In this document: positions 1 to 8,984 of the stretch, in pieces
Layout: each line of letters starts with the position of its first letter
Numbering within the stretch: position 1 is the first letter of the stretch
Assembly: GCA_002353205.1 (NCBI GenBank)
Contig: DEJE01000032.1
Span: 6,833-21,357, forward strand
DNA from: Prevotella sp. UBA2756
Lineage (GTDB): Bacteria > Bacteroidota > Bacteroidia > Bacteroidales > Bacteroidaceae
Reading direction: 5' to 3'
Length of the DNA: 14,525 bases
The notes under the pieces: model-generated
Databases searched by the model: none
Told to the model about the DNA's origin: nothing
Seen by the model: the letters and a program-made list of their open reading frames with translations, nothing else
Made by a program: the position numbers and the translations under genes

Positions 1-3000
1 AGCGTGTTCTGCTGCACGTAGGCAGTCCACTTGATGGGGTTCGACGTATTGCCGTGCAAGTCGTGGATGTCGGCCAAAGTGATGTTGAGCATGGTGCCCT
101 CGATGTCGCGGGGCGAGATGCCAGCACCGGTGAGGTTGATGACCACCTTGCGCTCTGAGGCTACTGGCGAGGCGATGAGCCGCGTCTCGTCAGGGGCGTT
201 CTTCAAGGGGAAGTTGGAACCCGTCAGTTCTGTCTTGTCCTGCGTAGTGATGCTTTCACCAACATTGTCTGGTGCCATGTTCTCCATTGTTTTCACTTTG
301 GTCGTTACACCGTTCTCTGTGCCGGTCTTCTCAAAAGGATAGTAGGCCAGGAGGCCACGGCTATAGACATCAGCCGTGTCGAGGGTGTTGTAGATGTTGC
401 TGAGCAGGCGGCTCTCGGAGAGCGTGGCCTTCCAGATGCGCAGCTCGTCGATATAGCCGTCGAAGCCTTCGCCCAGCCGCATCACGGCGCCCTCCATGGC
501 GGGCATGTCGGCCTCGGCAATGACAGCGGTGCGCTGGCCATTGAGGTAGAACGAGGCAGCCTGTCCGCGAACAACGTTCAGTGCCATGTGGTTGGCGCGT
601 TCCAGACTGGGGAAGTCCTCGGTGCTGGCTACCGTGGTACTCTTCTCGCCGTAGTCCAGATGCAGGTTGTTGGCTGTGTCGTAGTAGAGACGCAGACGGT
701 TCTGCGGCACACTGCCCGTCTCGAAGATAGTGGCCTCACTTTCCGGGTTGGTGTTGAGCTGTGCCCAGAGTTCGATGGCATAGCTGTCGCCACGGCTGGT
801 TTTGATACGCGTGATGTCGGCATCGGCCGTCTCGTCAGCTTCTATGTGGAGCATGTAGTTGGTGTTCTCTATCGACCAGGTGTCTTCCAGCAAGATGTCA
901 TGAGTGTGGCGCTGGTCGGCGATGGTGCTGCCGTGCCCCTCGTTCATGGGCCAGTAGTTCACCAGTCCATAGACATAGTTGTCTTTCGACTGATACTTCG
1001 TGGCTTCTGCCTCGTGCACATCGCGGTAGATGCTAAAGAGGCTCAGGTCGTGGATCTTTGCCGTGACAGGGCCTAAGTAGAGGCGGTTGTCGTCGCTGTA
1101 GTGGATGGCCTCTGTGCTGGTCTGCGAGACAGGCTCATTCTCGAAGAGACGCTCGCTGCTGGTATCCCACTGGGCGAGCATGTTCAGCGTGTGGTCAGAA
1201 GCCTTGTAGCTCAGCACGCAGTAGGTCCACACGTCCGTAGGCACGGTGGCATGGCTCACCAGTTCAGCACCGGCAATATGCACGTGGGCATGGCCCTCAT
1301 CGTCGAAGCTCAGCGAGAACACATTGGTGCCTACGCCCAGTTGCAGGACGGTACCCATCGTCTCACGGTTGAGCCAGAAGTCGGTGCTGAAGTCGCCGTT
1401 GAGGAAGATGGGGTTCTCCGTGTGTGCACCGCCACCACGACGGCTCAGGTGGGCCGCCACCTCGTGGCTGACGGTCTGCTGGTTCAGTTTGGCAGTGACG
1501 ATGACGTTCTTGTCGCCCACGTAGCCGGGCACGATGTCCTCGTTGAACTCCACGGCCAGCTCGTCGCCGTAGCCCAGAATGCCGTTGGAAGGCGAGGGCG
1601 TGAAGAGGTTGCGGGGGCGAGTCATGTCCTTGATGACAGCGACGGGGGCGCTGTAAACATGGACAAGGTCGGTGCCGTAGGGCGTGGTGGTAAAGCCACG
1701 GAACTCGTAGTTACCCTCGGGGTAGGAGAGGTCGCTCGACATATCGACGGCCAGCCGCAGGTCGCCCGTGGCGGGCAGCATGTCGTAGGATGTGTTGAGC
1801 GAGTCGGCCTTGTCAGTGACCCAGGTGTGGAGGTCGGTCCACTGCGTGTTGCCGGCAAAACGATACTGCACGCCCACGTTCTTCAGGTTCTTGAACTGGC
1901 GGTCGAAGTTGGTCAGTTTCAGTTGCAGTTCGCCCGTCTTATTGTCGGTGTTGAGCACAGGCTCGGTGATGGCCAGGTCAATGGGCGATGACGAGGGCTT
2001 GAAATGCACGTTCAGCACGCACTTGTCGTTGATTTTGATGGGCTGGTACTGCGAGAGGAACCATATCTCGATGCCCTCGTAGTCGAGTATGCTCTGGTCG
2101 GTCTGACGCACGGTGATGACCTTCTTCACCGTCTCGCCGGCAGGCACGAGCACGCTGCGACCGTCGGCAGCCACACCGTCCATGAACACCTCCAGTCCGT
2201 GTGGGTTGGCCGTTTCCTTCACCATCAGTTTATAGATAAAGTCGAAGCTCTGGTTGGTGGCGCTCTGGTTGGTGAGGTGCAGCGTGAACTGTCCCGTGCC
2301 GCCGGCCGGTATGTCGGTCAGCGTGGCCTGCTTGGCCGATATGCCGCCGTCGGTGCTGACCTGTATGACGGGCTGCTCCATCTGCTCCGTCCCGTAGGAG
2401 ATGACGTGCTGCTTCTCCGGCTCGTAGTACTTGGCGTATTCCTGTCCCTCGTAGGGGTTGTAGCTCTGCCCGCCTCGCAGCAGGAAGATGTCGCTCCAGC
2501 CTCGGGGCGAGCGGTAGATATCGACGGTGAAGTCGGTGCCGGGGTTGCCGTCCACGAGGTCGTAGTCAAACTCGGCGTAGGTCTTCACGTTGTCGAGCGA
2601 GTCTCCCCACATCTGAGTGTTGCTGTAGCCCACCTCGGTCTTGAAGTTTATGTTGGTGCCGAAGCTTGCAGTAGAATTGATACTGAACATGGTCTTCACC
2701 TCGCCGATGACACCTACTTTGCCATTGAAGACGGTGGTGGAAACGTGTGTCGTGTCGCGGCGTTCACTGAAGGAGTAACTTGTGCCACCGTCGAAGGAGC
2801 GGTTCTCCTTGTAGTACTCCCCACTGCTGAACGCCTCTATTTTGTCTTTCTCGTTCTCAGCGAGCCGCTCCCGCCAGAGTCGTGCCGACTCGTTGTAGTG
2901 CAACACCATGTTCTGCGAGCGTCCGCCCGTGCCCGGCTTCCAGACGTAGGTGTCCTCGGTGCCGTAGTTGGGGTCGTCTGGGGTGAGCCATGTCAGATAG

Positions 3001-6000
3001 ACGTCCTGGTCGGAGGTGTTCTGATAGCTCCTGGCCGAGGCTTCGTCCATGTACTCCAACAGGGCGTTGCGCGTGTCTATGATCTTGGGTATCATGGTCT
3101 CCTCTATCTCAAGGGCAGAGAACACGAAATTGGTTCTGATGCTGTCGTTGATGCTCACGGCCTCCTTCAGCCCCAGCACGATGCCGTCGGCTTCGCGGTG
3201 GAAGCCCAGCTTGCGGCAGGTGCCGATGATGTAGTTGTGTGACGTGCCGATGAACACGTCGCCGTCAGCACCTACATATTTGTCGCCCGTACTCGTGGCG
3301 ATGTTCTCGGCAGTGGTGTAGGCCCATGTCGTCTCGTCTTTCCACTGCCAGGCCGTAGAGCCCTTCTCGCCTACGACGGCTGTGGTCTTAGCCTTGCTGC
3401 CTGAGATGATGGCCACGCCCATGCCGACGGCAACGTCAAGGTCCACGCCCCAGATGAGGTCGAACGACAGTGTCTCGTCGGCATATACCCCCTTGGTCTC
3501 ACTGTCGGTCTTGGTATATACGGTGCCAGTCTTCCATGTTGTCTTCGACTTGCCTCCGGGCGGGTCGCGCAGCACCATCTGCACCTGCTCGGGTCCGTCG
3601 GTCACAAAGTTGTTGCCGTTGGTCAGCTCGCCCAGCACAATGCCGTTCAGCGAGGGGCCTACGTAGGTGCGGTTGTTGCGCTCGAACGACAGGCTGAACA
3701 TGCGGGTGTAGGGTGCCGTCACGTTGGGCGCGCCGGTGGTGAAGGTGACTTCGTTCCTGCCCGTCTTGTCTAAGCGCACCTGGTTGCGCTTCAGCTGGTA
3801 GATGTCGCCAGCCTTCAGGTCGGTCATGGTGGGGTCTATCACACGAGCCACCACGCTCTGCTCGTCGCTCATCTCGTTGGCGATGGTCAGCACCTGTCCG
3901 CTCAGCGGAATGGTGTCGGTGACGGCCGTGCCTGTGTCGTGGTTGGTGTAGGCCTCATAGCCGAAGAGACCGAAGGTGTACTGCTTCTTGCGGGCAAAGA
4001 CGGGGAAACTGTAGGTGTAACGCACGGTGCCGTCGGCCTCACGGGTCCAGATGTCGGTGATGTCGGTGGTCTCGGTACTGCTCACGGCGTAGTCCTTCAT
4101 CTCCCGTTCGCCGAAGGCTCCGTCGCCGTCAGCCTGCCACAGGGCCACTTCTGGCTTGGCAAAGTAAGTCTGCACCATCTTGGTGTTATACTTATAGTAG
4201 TTCCACACGCTGTCGCCCTGTTCGGTCAGCACTTTCAGCGAGTCGGTCATCTCCTTGCGCACGTTGGTCAGGTCTATCTGCGGCAGGGAGGTGAACTCAA
4301 GATCCTCATTCTTGGGAATCTCAATGCTCTTCACGATGTACTTCAGTGGGGGCAGCAGGGCCGAGAACTCACCCGTCTGCGGGTCGGTCTCGATGACGAT
4401 GTACTTCGCATCGTCCCCTGTTTCCGTCTGTGCCGTACTCTGTATGGCCGTGGTGTCGCTGGCCCAGGTGCGGCTTTGCGTGGCATCGGTATTGAACAAG
4501 AACGACTCGTTGCTCAGCTTCAGCGTAATCTTGGCCTGGCCGATGTTGTTCTTCGTGGCTCCGAAGCCCACGGCCAGTGTGTCGGCCCGTGTGCCACCAG
4601 CCACACGGCCCACGAAGTTGACCAGCGTAGAGTCGGCAAAGTCGTAGGTCATGGCACGGTTGAAGTTGAAGCGGCCCTCAGTAGGGAAGCGTCCGCCGCT
4701 GACCATCGTGTGGCCGTCGAGCTTGGCTTCAACGAAGTGCTGGCCTATGGGCACCGACACGCGGTAAAGGCCGTTAGCATCGGTCTGCACAATCTTTCCG
4801 TCCTCGGTCTGCAGGTCGCCGTCGACGTAAATCTGGATGCCCTCAGCGGGTATGTTCGTGCCAGCATAGTAGATGTGGCCCTCCATGGGGAACGACGACA
4901 CATCCTCGAAATCGATGTTGTTGGCCGTGAGGCTCGTCGGACTGACAAACATCGAGCGCGTGTTGGGCGAGAACTCATGGATGCCCAGTTCGGGAGCCAG
5001 TTTGTAGTTGGTGCCGCCCTGCTGGAAGGGTATACCTTTTATAATATAATCGCCCTCGGCGTCGGTCACGCCGTAGAGGGCCAGCCGCTGCGGCACGCTG
5101 GCCGACGGCTGCGCATTGACGCCCACCTCGGGGTGGTTCAACTGGTAGATGCCGTCCTGACGGCTGATGTCGAAAGCGTAGCTCTTCACGTTGATGCCCT
5201 CGTCGAGCGGCCAGTAGAGGATGAGGCCATTCTCCGTGCCGCCCAGGATGCGGGTGTAGTTGGCCTCAATCTCGTCCTTGGTCAAGGCGCGGTTCCACAG
5301 GCGGATGTCGTCGATGTAGCCGTTGAAGGGCTGGCCCATGTTCGTGTATAAACTCGAAATGCCACCCACAGCCAGTGTGGGGCTGTTGCTGTTGCCCCAA
5401 GCCTTATACCTGGTGTCGTCCAGCGTATAGGTCAGCAGCGTGTCGGTGCCCACATAGCAGGTTAGCATGCCGTGGTCATAGACGGCGGTGACGTGGGTGA
5501 AGTCGGTGCTGCTGAAGGGTAGCCTCTTGTTGAAGTGGTGTGAGTAGTTGGTTGTGCCGCTTTGAACGACACGGTTCAGGTAGAAGTTCTGGCCGTCATC
5601 GCTCCTGACGCCCAGTTCCAGTCCGTTGCCCAGTCGCAGGATGGTCTGGTTGGCTGCGCCGCCTGCGTCTTCGCCTAATGGTCGTGCCCAGAACTGGATG
5701 GTGAAGGCACCGTCGCCGTTGAGCACCTTGGCGTACTTCTCCTTGTCGGCAGCCGTCCACTGCAGGCCCTTGCCCACGCCCTCAATGTAGCGCGAGAGGT
5801 ACTGCGGCTGGTCAGCATCGGTATCGGCACTCGACTTGATGAGGTTCACGCGGGCTCCGGCCACGGCTGTTCCCGTGCCGTAGGAGATGTGGCCGGTGAT
5901 GGTGCCTCGGGCCTGCGAGAAGCCGGGCGTGATGACCTCGTCAGTCTTCACGAGTTGCTCGTCGCACTTGGCACCGTAGGCCTCCACGGAGTATTCATAG

Positions 6001-7895
6001 TAGGAACCGGCCAGTGGACGGTCGTCAGTATAGGTGTACTCCGAGGCCGTGCCATGTACCTCGTCGGTCAGCACCGTCCACTCCTCAGTGCCGATGGCGC
6101 GGCGCAGCACGCGGAAATAGATGTCGTTGGTCACGTCGGCCCGCGCCACCTTCCACTTCACGATGACGGTCTTCTCTTCCGTGCCCGTCGAGGCTTTCAC
6201 CTCGCTGATGTAGCTGCCCGCAGGCAGGTTGCCGGTATAGACGTTCGAGTAGAAGTCCTTGTCAACGTAGGTGGTTTTCACGCGATAGTCCATCAGGTCG
6301 CACACCGAGCCTTCGGCATCGAAGCTGGCCTGCGACTTATCCGGGTCTACCATCATGCTGCTGTCAAGCACGCGCCAGGCATTTTTGCCCGCAGGAGAGT
6401 ACTCGATGGTCCAGTTCTGGCCCGATGGCTGTACACAGTATTCCCACACTAAGCGCACGGCCCCGTCGTAGCTGCGGTCTTGCTTCAGTGTGATGGGCAT
6501 TTCGAGCGTGGTGTTCGCCTGTTTCTCAATCCAGAAGTTGGCAATGAGCCGCCCCTGGGTAGCCAGCATGCCGCTGGCCAGCTGGTCTTTGTATTTGTCA
6601 GACAATATGTCGGGCAGGAAGATGACGCGGTAGTTGTACTGCTTCTCATAGTCTATGTCGGTGTCGGTCACCTGCAGCGTGGTCTCGTCGCCGTTGAGTT
6701 CCTTGACAACGGTGTACTCGGTGGCCTCCTGTCCGACCTCGTAGCGGATGACATACCACTTGCCGTCGGTGCGGCAGGGGCGGGTAATCCATCTATTGCG
6801 GGCACGACCCTGGGCCTTCTCGTTGCGCGTCCAGGTGACGACGTTCTGCTTGTGCCACTTGTCGAACACGATGTTGACACTGAGGGGACGGGTAAAGGGG
6901 TCTATCGTGACCTCTTCCTCCTGAAGGGTAAGGGTGTAGCTGTAGTTAGAACCGCCGTCAGGGTCTATCTCAGCGATTCGGGTATAGTAAACCGTTGCCG
7001 GGTAGAAGTAGGCACCGCAATTATAGCCATAGAGCCTGACAGGAGTGGTGGTCTGGATATCCATCAGCCCGTCGTGATTGGCTGTTACCGTGAAATCATC
7101 GAGATTCAGGGTGGCGGTGGCATACCTGGCATCATTCGCCGGGTTACCGACAAAATCTCTGCGTGTCTGGTATTCTTGCCGGGCGTATGAAGACTTTCTG
7201 GCGTTCTTTGCCTCATAGGTCAGCGTGCAGTCGTCGCCCCAGTCTATCGTCAGCTTGGGCAGCGGACGGTTCTCCGAATAAGAGTCTGAGAAGTCGATGC
7301 CTTTCTCGAAACGCACGCTGGCATAGAAATCGGCCTTCGTTGGCCAGTCGAAGTATTCGGCTTCATACTTGATGACTATTCTTTTCACCCCCTCGGTGAA
7401 GAAACGTTGGGCGGGAGTGATGCGGAACCGCAACTTGCCCGTGCTGAGATATCCCGGGGTATAGGCATCAAGAATCGACACATAGCCCCAGCTGCTGTCT
7501 GTAATGGTGCAGGTCGGATTGACCTCTTGGTATTTTGCCTTATCCCACTGGCCAACCTTGTGCTGCACATTGTCGTTCGTAACCAGAAGCACCTCGCCAT
7601 TTAGCAAGGGGTCGCCTATCACGTTCTTCCACGGAGTAGCCATGAACTCAAATTCCCAATAGCAGTCACCTGAAAAGACATCGAAACTCTTGATAGTCTT
7701 AAAGTATTTCGCCTCGTCGTTATCATGACGACTATCCACGTAACCTTCATAAGTGTATTTGCCGCCTCCGGGGTCATCACGTTCTTCCGCCCATGTCGGC
7801 ACAGTTGCTGCCATGAGCAGCACGAGCACTGCGGCCAGCCGCTGTAATAGGCCGGGCCGCCTGCCTTGTCTAAGGTTGAATTGCTTTGTTCTCAT
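1..7895 (-). CDS. Giant secreted multidomain surface protein with three LamG-like domains (C-terminus outside window)
   Basis: Read by hand on the minus strand, the frame from ATG at 7895-7893 stays open to position 1: 2631 complete codons and no stop, so the C-terminus is missing. The start gives a signal peptide: basic n-region, hydrophobic core around residues 20-31 (LAAVLVLLMAA), likely cleavage after A36. Approximate domains: beta-rich N-terminal region 40-330; FN3-like repeats 338-435, 460-560 and 560-655; the start of a carboxypeptidase-regulatory-like fold at 658-685 (GTITGHI..GTAVAGARVNL) interrupted by LamG 1 (about 700-900, FTIQFWARP, YIDDIRLWNRAL, LYWPLDEG) and resumed at about 930 (VTDAEGDYIIKGIPF); a second, uninterrupted regulatory-like domain 1003-1070; an unassigned centre 1075-1830; Ig-like domains 1838-2100; a third Ig-like region broken by LamG 2 (about 2160-2320) and LamG 3 (about 2355-2510). 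LamG/jellyroll domains usually bind glycans or proteins. Signal peptide plus size imply secretion or surface display. A type IX sorting domain, if any, would lie off-window. Exact function is unknown. Confidence 0.93.
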   Translation of the reverse strand, partial: MRTKQFNLRQGRRPGLLQRLAAVLVLLMAATVPTWAEERDDPGGGKYTYEGYVDSRHDNDEAKYFKTIKSFDVFSGDCYWEFEFMATPWKNVIGDPLLNGEVLLVTNDNVQHKVGQWDKAKYQEVNPTCTITDSSWGYVSILDAYTPGYLSTGKLRFRITPAQRFFTEGVKRIVIKYEAEYFDWPTKADFYASVRFEKGIDFSDSYSENRPLPKLTIDWGDDCTLTYEAKNARKSSYARQEYQTRRDFVGNPANDARYATATLNLDDFTVTANHDGLMDIQTTTPVRLYGYNCGAYFYPATVYYTRIAEIDPDGGSNYSYTLTLQEEEVTIDPFTRPLSVNIVFDKWHKQNVVTWTRNEKAQGRARNRWITRPCRTDGKWYVIRYEVGQEATEYTVVKELNGDETTLQVTDTDIDYEKQYNYRVIFLPDILSDKYKDQLASGMLATQGRLIANFWIEKQANTTLEMPITLKQDRSYDGAVRLVWEYCVQPSGQNWTIEYSPAGKNAWRVLDSSMMVDPDKSQASFDAEGSVCDLMDYRVKTTYVDKDFYSNVYTGNLPAGSYISEVKASTGTEEKTVIVKWKVARADVTNDIYFRVLRRAIGTEEWTVLTDEVHGTASEYTYTDDRPLAGSYYEYSVEAYGAKCDEQLVKTDEVITPGFSQARGTITGHISYGTGTAVAGARVNLIKSSADTDADQPQYLSRYIEGVGKGLQWTAADKEKYAKVLNGDGAFTIQFWARPLGEDAGGAANQTILRLGNGLELGVRSDDGQNFYLNRVVQSGTTNYSHHFNKRLPFSSTDFTHVTAVYDHGMLTCYVGTDTLLTYTLDDTRYKAWGNSNSPTLAVGGISSLYTNMGQPFNGYIDDIRLWNRALTKDEIEANYTRILGGTENGLILYWPLDEGINVKSYAFDISRQDGIYQLNHPEVGVNAQPSASVPQRLALYGVTDAEGDYIIKGIPFQQGGTNYKLAPELGIHEFSPNTRSMFVSPTSLTANNIDFEDVSSFPMEGHIYYAGTNIPAEGIQIYVDGDLQTEDGKIVQTDANGLYRVSVPIGQHFVEAKLDGHTMVSGGRFPTEGRFNFNRAMTYDFADSTLVNFVGRVAGGTRADTLAVGFGATKNNIGQAKITLKLSNESFLFNTDATQSRTWASDTTAIQSTAQTETGDDAKYIVIETDPQTGEFSALLPPLKYIVKSIEIPKNEDLEFTSLPQIDLTNVRKEMTDSLKVLTEQGDSVWNYYKYNTKMVQTYFAKPEVALWQADGDGAFGEREMKDYAVSSTETTDITDIWTREADGTVRYTYSFPVFARKKQYTFGLFGYEAYTNHDTGTAVTDTIPLSGQVLTIANEMSDEQSVVARVIDPTMTDLKAGDIYQLKRNQVRLDKTGRNEVTFTTGAPNVTAPYTRMFSLSFERNNRTYVGPSLNGIVLGELTNGNNFVTDGPEQVQMVLRDPPGGKSKTTWKTGTVYTKTDSETKGVYADETLSFDLIWGVDLDVAVGMGVAIISGSKAKTTAVVGEKGSTAWQWKDETTWAYTTAENIATSTGDKYVGADGDVFIGTSHNYIIGTCRKLGFHREADGIVLGLKEAVSINDSIRTNFVFSALEIEETMIPKIIDTRNALLEYMDEASARSYQNTSDQDVYLTWLTPDDPNYGTEDTYVWKPGTGGRSQNMVLHYNESARLWRERLAENEKDKIEAFSSGEYYKENRSFDGGTSYSFSERRDTTHVSTTVFNGKVGVIGEVKTMFSINSTASFGTNINFKTEVGYSNTQMWGDSLDNVKTYAEFDYDLVDGNPGTDFTVDIYRSPRGWSDIFLLRGGQSYNPYEGQEYAKYYEPEKQHVISYGTEQMEQPVIQVSTDGGISAKQATLTDIPAGGTGQFTLHLTNQSATNQSFDFIYKLMVKETANPHGLEVFMDGVAADGRSVLVPAGETVKKVITVRQTDQSILDYEGIEIWFLSQYQPIKINDKCVLNVHFKPSSSPIDLAITEPVLNTDNKTGELQLKLTNFDRQFKNLKNVGVQYRFAGNTQWTDLHTWVTDKADSLNTSYDMLPATGDLRLAVDMSSDLSYPEGNYEFRGFTTTPYGTDLVHVYSAPVAVIKDMTRPRNLFTPSPSNGILGYGDELAVEFNEDIVPGYVGDKNVIVTAKLNQQTVSHEVAAHLSRRGGGAHTENPIFLNGDFSTDFWLNRETMGTVLQLGVGTNVFSLSFDDEGHAHVHIAGAELVSHATVPTDVWTYCVLSYKASDHTLNMLAQWDTSSERLFENEPVSQTSTEAIHYSDDNRLYLGPVTAKIHDLSLFSIYRDVHEAEATKYQSKDNYVYGLVNYWPMNEGHGSTIADQRHTHDILLEDTWSIENTNYMLHIEADETADADITRIKTSRGDSYAIELWAQLNTNPESEATIFETGSVPQNRLRLYYDTANNLHLDYGEKSTTVASTEDFPSLERANHMALNVVRGQAASFYLNGQRTAVIAEADMPAMEGAVMRLGEGFDGYIDELRIWKATLSESRLLSNIYNTLDTADVYSRGLLAYYPFEKTGTENGVTTKVKTMENMAPDNVGESITTQDKTELTGSNFPLKNAPDETRLIASPVASERKVVINLTGAGISPRDIEGTMLNITLADIHDLHGNTSNPIKWTAYVQQNT

Positions 7896-7940
7896 ATTGA
7901 AATTCTATTTATGTTTATACAAGATGATAGGATTGCCGCC

Positions 7941-8002
7941 AGTTTGTGACCGACAAACTGCCAGTTTGTAGCCGACAAACCATCAGTTTGTCGGCTACAA
8001 AC
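7941..8002. repeat. Three 22-bp-spaced palindromic units containing a perfect 17-bp inverted repeat
   Basis: The 159-bp gap between the fimbrillin gene and the giant gene (7896-8054) holds three units starting at 7941, 7963 and 7985, an exact 22-bp period. Each is AGTTTGT, five bases, then ACAAAC(T). The loops are GACCG, AGCCG and CGGCT. Units 2 and 3 are exact reverse complements over 17 bp (7964-7980 and 7986-8002), separated by CATCA. On the transcribed minus strand this could form one long hairpin or three short ones. No U-tract follows, so it does not look like an ordinary intrinsic terminator. It sits 46-107 bp upstream of the giant gene's start codon, where an operator or leader-RNA element would fit. 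I found no convincing promoter in this gap. Confidence 0.85.
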
Positions 8003-8054
8003 CAGCAGTCCGAAGCATTAAAACTACTCTTGCCTCCCATCGTTACAATCATCT

Positions 8055-8963
8055 TTATGGTTGCTTGGCCAGTTTCAGCCCCGTGGCCTCAACGTATTCG
8101 CCCTCGGCGAGTGTGGCCTTGGCCGTGCCTGTGTAGGTTTTGCCGCCATCGTCGGTGACGGTGAAGCTGAAGGTGCGCTGGCCGCCGGTGGGCAGCAGGG
8201 CGACGAAGACGGCCTCCCCCGACCCTTCTATCTGGAGGGGAGCGCTGGATGCCACGCCCGTAGCGTGGACATCGGTCTGGGCCGTGTTGATACCGATGGC
8301 CACCGTAGCTGTCTGGGGATAAGTGCCGGCATCGCTGCCCGTGCCGCCGTAGCTGATGGCGAGCTTATGGATGGGGATGACAGCATCCGTAGCTTTATCG
8401 ACAAACGAGAACTTGCACACCGTGAGCAGGCTCTTCATCTTCGCCATTGTGGCATCAGCCGTCTGGTCGGTTACTGCCGTGACGGTGGCCTTGCCAAAGA
8501 CATAGTGGTAGTTCGTGGCCAGTGTCTCTAACGTGCCGGCCTGTCCTGCGAGTGAGATAGTATAGCTGTCGTTCGTCGTGAAAGTCGTAGCGGGATAGAC
8601 CACGGCGAGGTAGTCGCCCTGACGACACGCCACGTCGCCCGTGAACGGTGAGGTAGCGGCTGTGGAGGCGGCTGTCAGCGGGCCGCTGTAAACTTCATCT
8701 TCTGGGTTGGTGCGGCTCAGATTGCAGTACGTCAGACGGTCGCCAGCCGTCCACAAGGCCGAAAGCCCGTCATCCTCAGTAAGCGTGGCGCGGGTGAGCG
8801 CCTGCCGTGCTGCCGCCCCGTCGGTTTGCGTAATGGTCATGCGGCGCACCTTCACGCCGTCGTCGGGCTTGTCCGTCTGATCATCATCGCCCGAGCAGGC
8901 CGTCAGCCCGACAAGCATCATGCTGCCGAGCATCGCCCATAGATAGTGTCGTCTCTTGTTCAT
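8055..8963 (-). CDS. Fimbrillin-like (Mfa/FimA-type) lipoprotein
   Basis: This 302-residue protein starts with a lipoprotein signal peptide and a canonical lipobox (L20-T-A-C23). The acylated Cys is followed by SGDDD, an acidic stretch like the signals that send Bacteroidetes lipoproteins to the outer surface. The mature part resembles fimbrillin-family (type V pilus) proteins: an N-terminal strand with a possible Arg cleavage site (ALTR58-A), a WTAGDRLTY-type segment, a region of Thr/Ala-rich strands, and the family-typical ending EGEYVEATGLKL. Family members are pilus subunits or accessory subunits carried as lipoproteins and assembled by strand exchange. Only one such gene is visible, without the usual anchor/tip gene set, so it may be a stand-alone adhesin or accessory subunit. 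It starts 21 bp after the 50-residue small ORF, suggesting co-transcription. Confidence 0.8.
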   Translation of the reverse strand: MNKRRHYLWAMLGSMMLVGLTACSGDDDQTDKPDDGVKVRRMTITQTDGAAARQALTRATLTEDDGLSALWTAGDRLTYCNLSRTNPEDEVYSGPLTAASTAATSPFTGDVACRQGDYLAVVYPATTFTTNDSYTISLAGQAGTLETLATNYHYVFGKATVTAVTDQTADATMAKMKSLLTVCKFSFVDKATDAVIPIHKLAISYGGTGSDAGTYPQTATVAIGINTAQTDVHATGVASSAPLQIEGSGEAVFVALLPTGGQRTFSFTVTDDGGKTYTGTAKATLAEGEYVEATGLKLAKQP

Positions 8964-8984
8964 AGTGTGTGTTGTGGTTTTTCG

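Noticed and set aside
588..7190. Series of long plus-strand ORFs (588-1076, 1101-1991, 2004-3242, 3939-5351, 5889-6452, 6480-7190)
   Set aside because: All lie opposite the single open frame of the giant LamG protein, switch frames, and show no domains or signal peptides.
7941..8002. CRISPR array or intrinsic terminator
   Set aside because: Units are contiguous palindromes of 22 bp with no unique spacers and no cas genes, and no U-tract follows the hairpin on the transcribed strand.
7915..8052. 45-codon minus-strand ORF starting 2 bp after the fimbrillin stop (ATG 8052, TAA 7917-7915)
   Set aside because: The spacing is operon-like, but most of the ORF is the palindrome array, whose 22-bp period shifts reading frame at each unit. 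The peptide (MIVTMGGKSSFNASD...) has no familiar pattern. Conservation in relatives would be needed to revive it.
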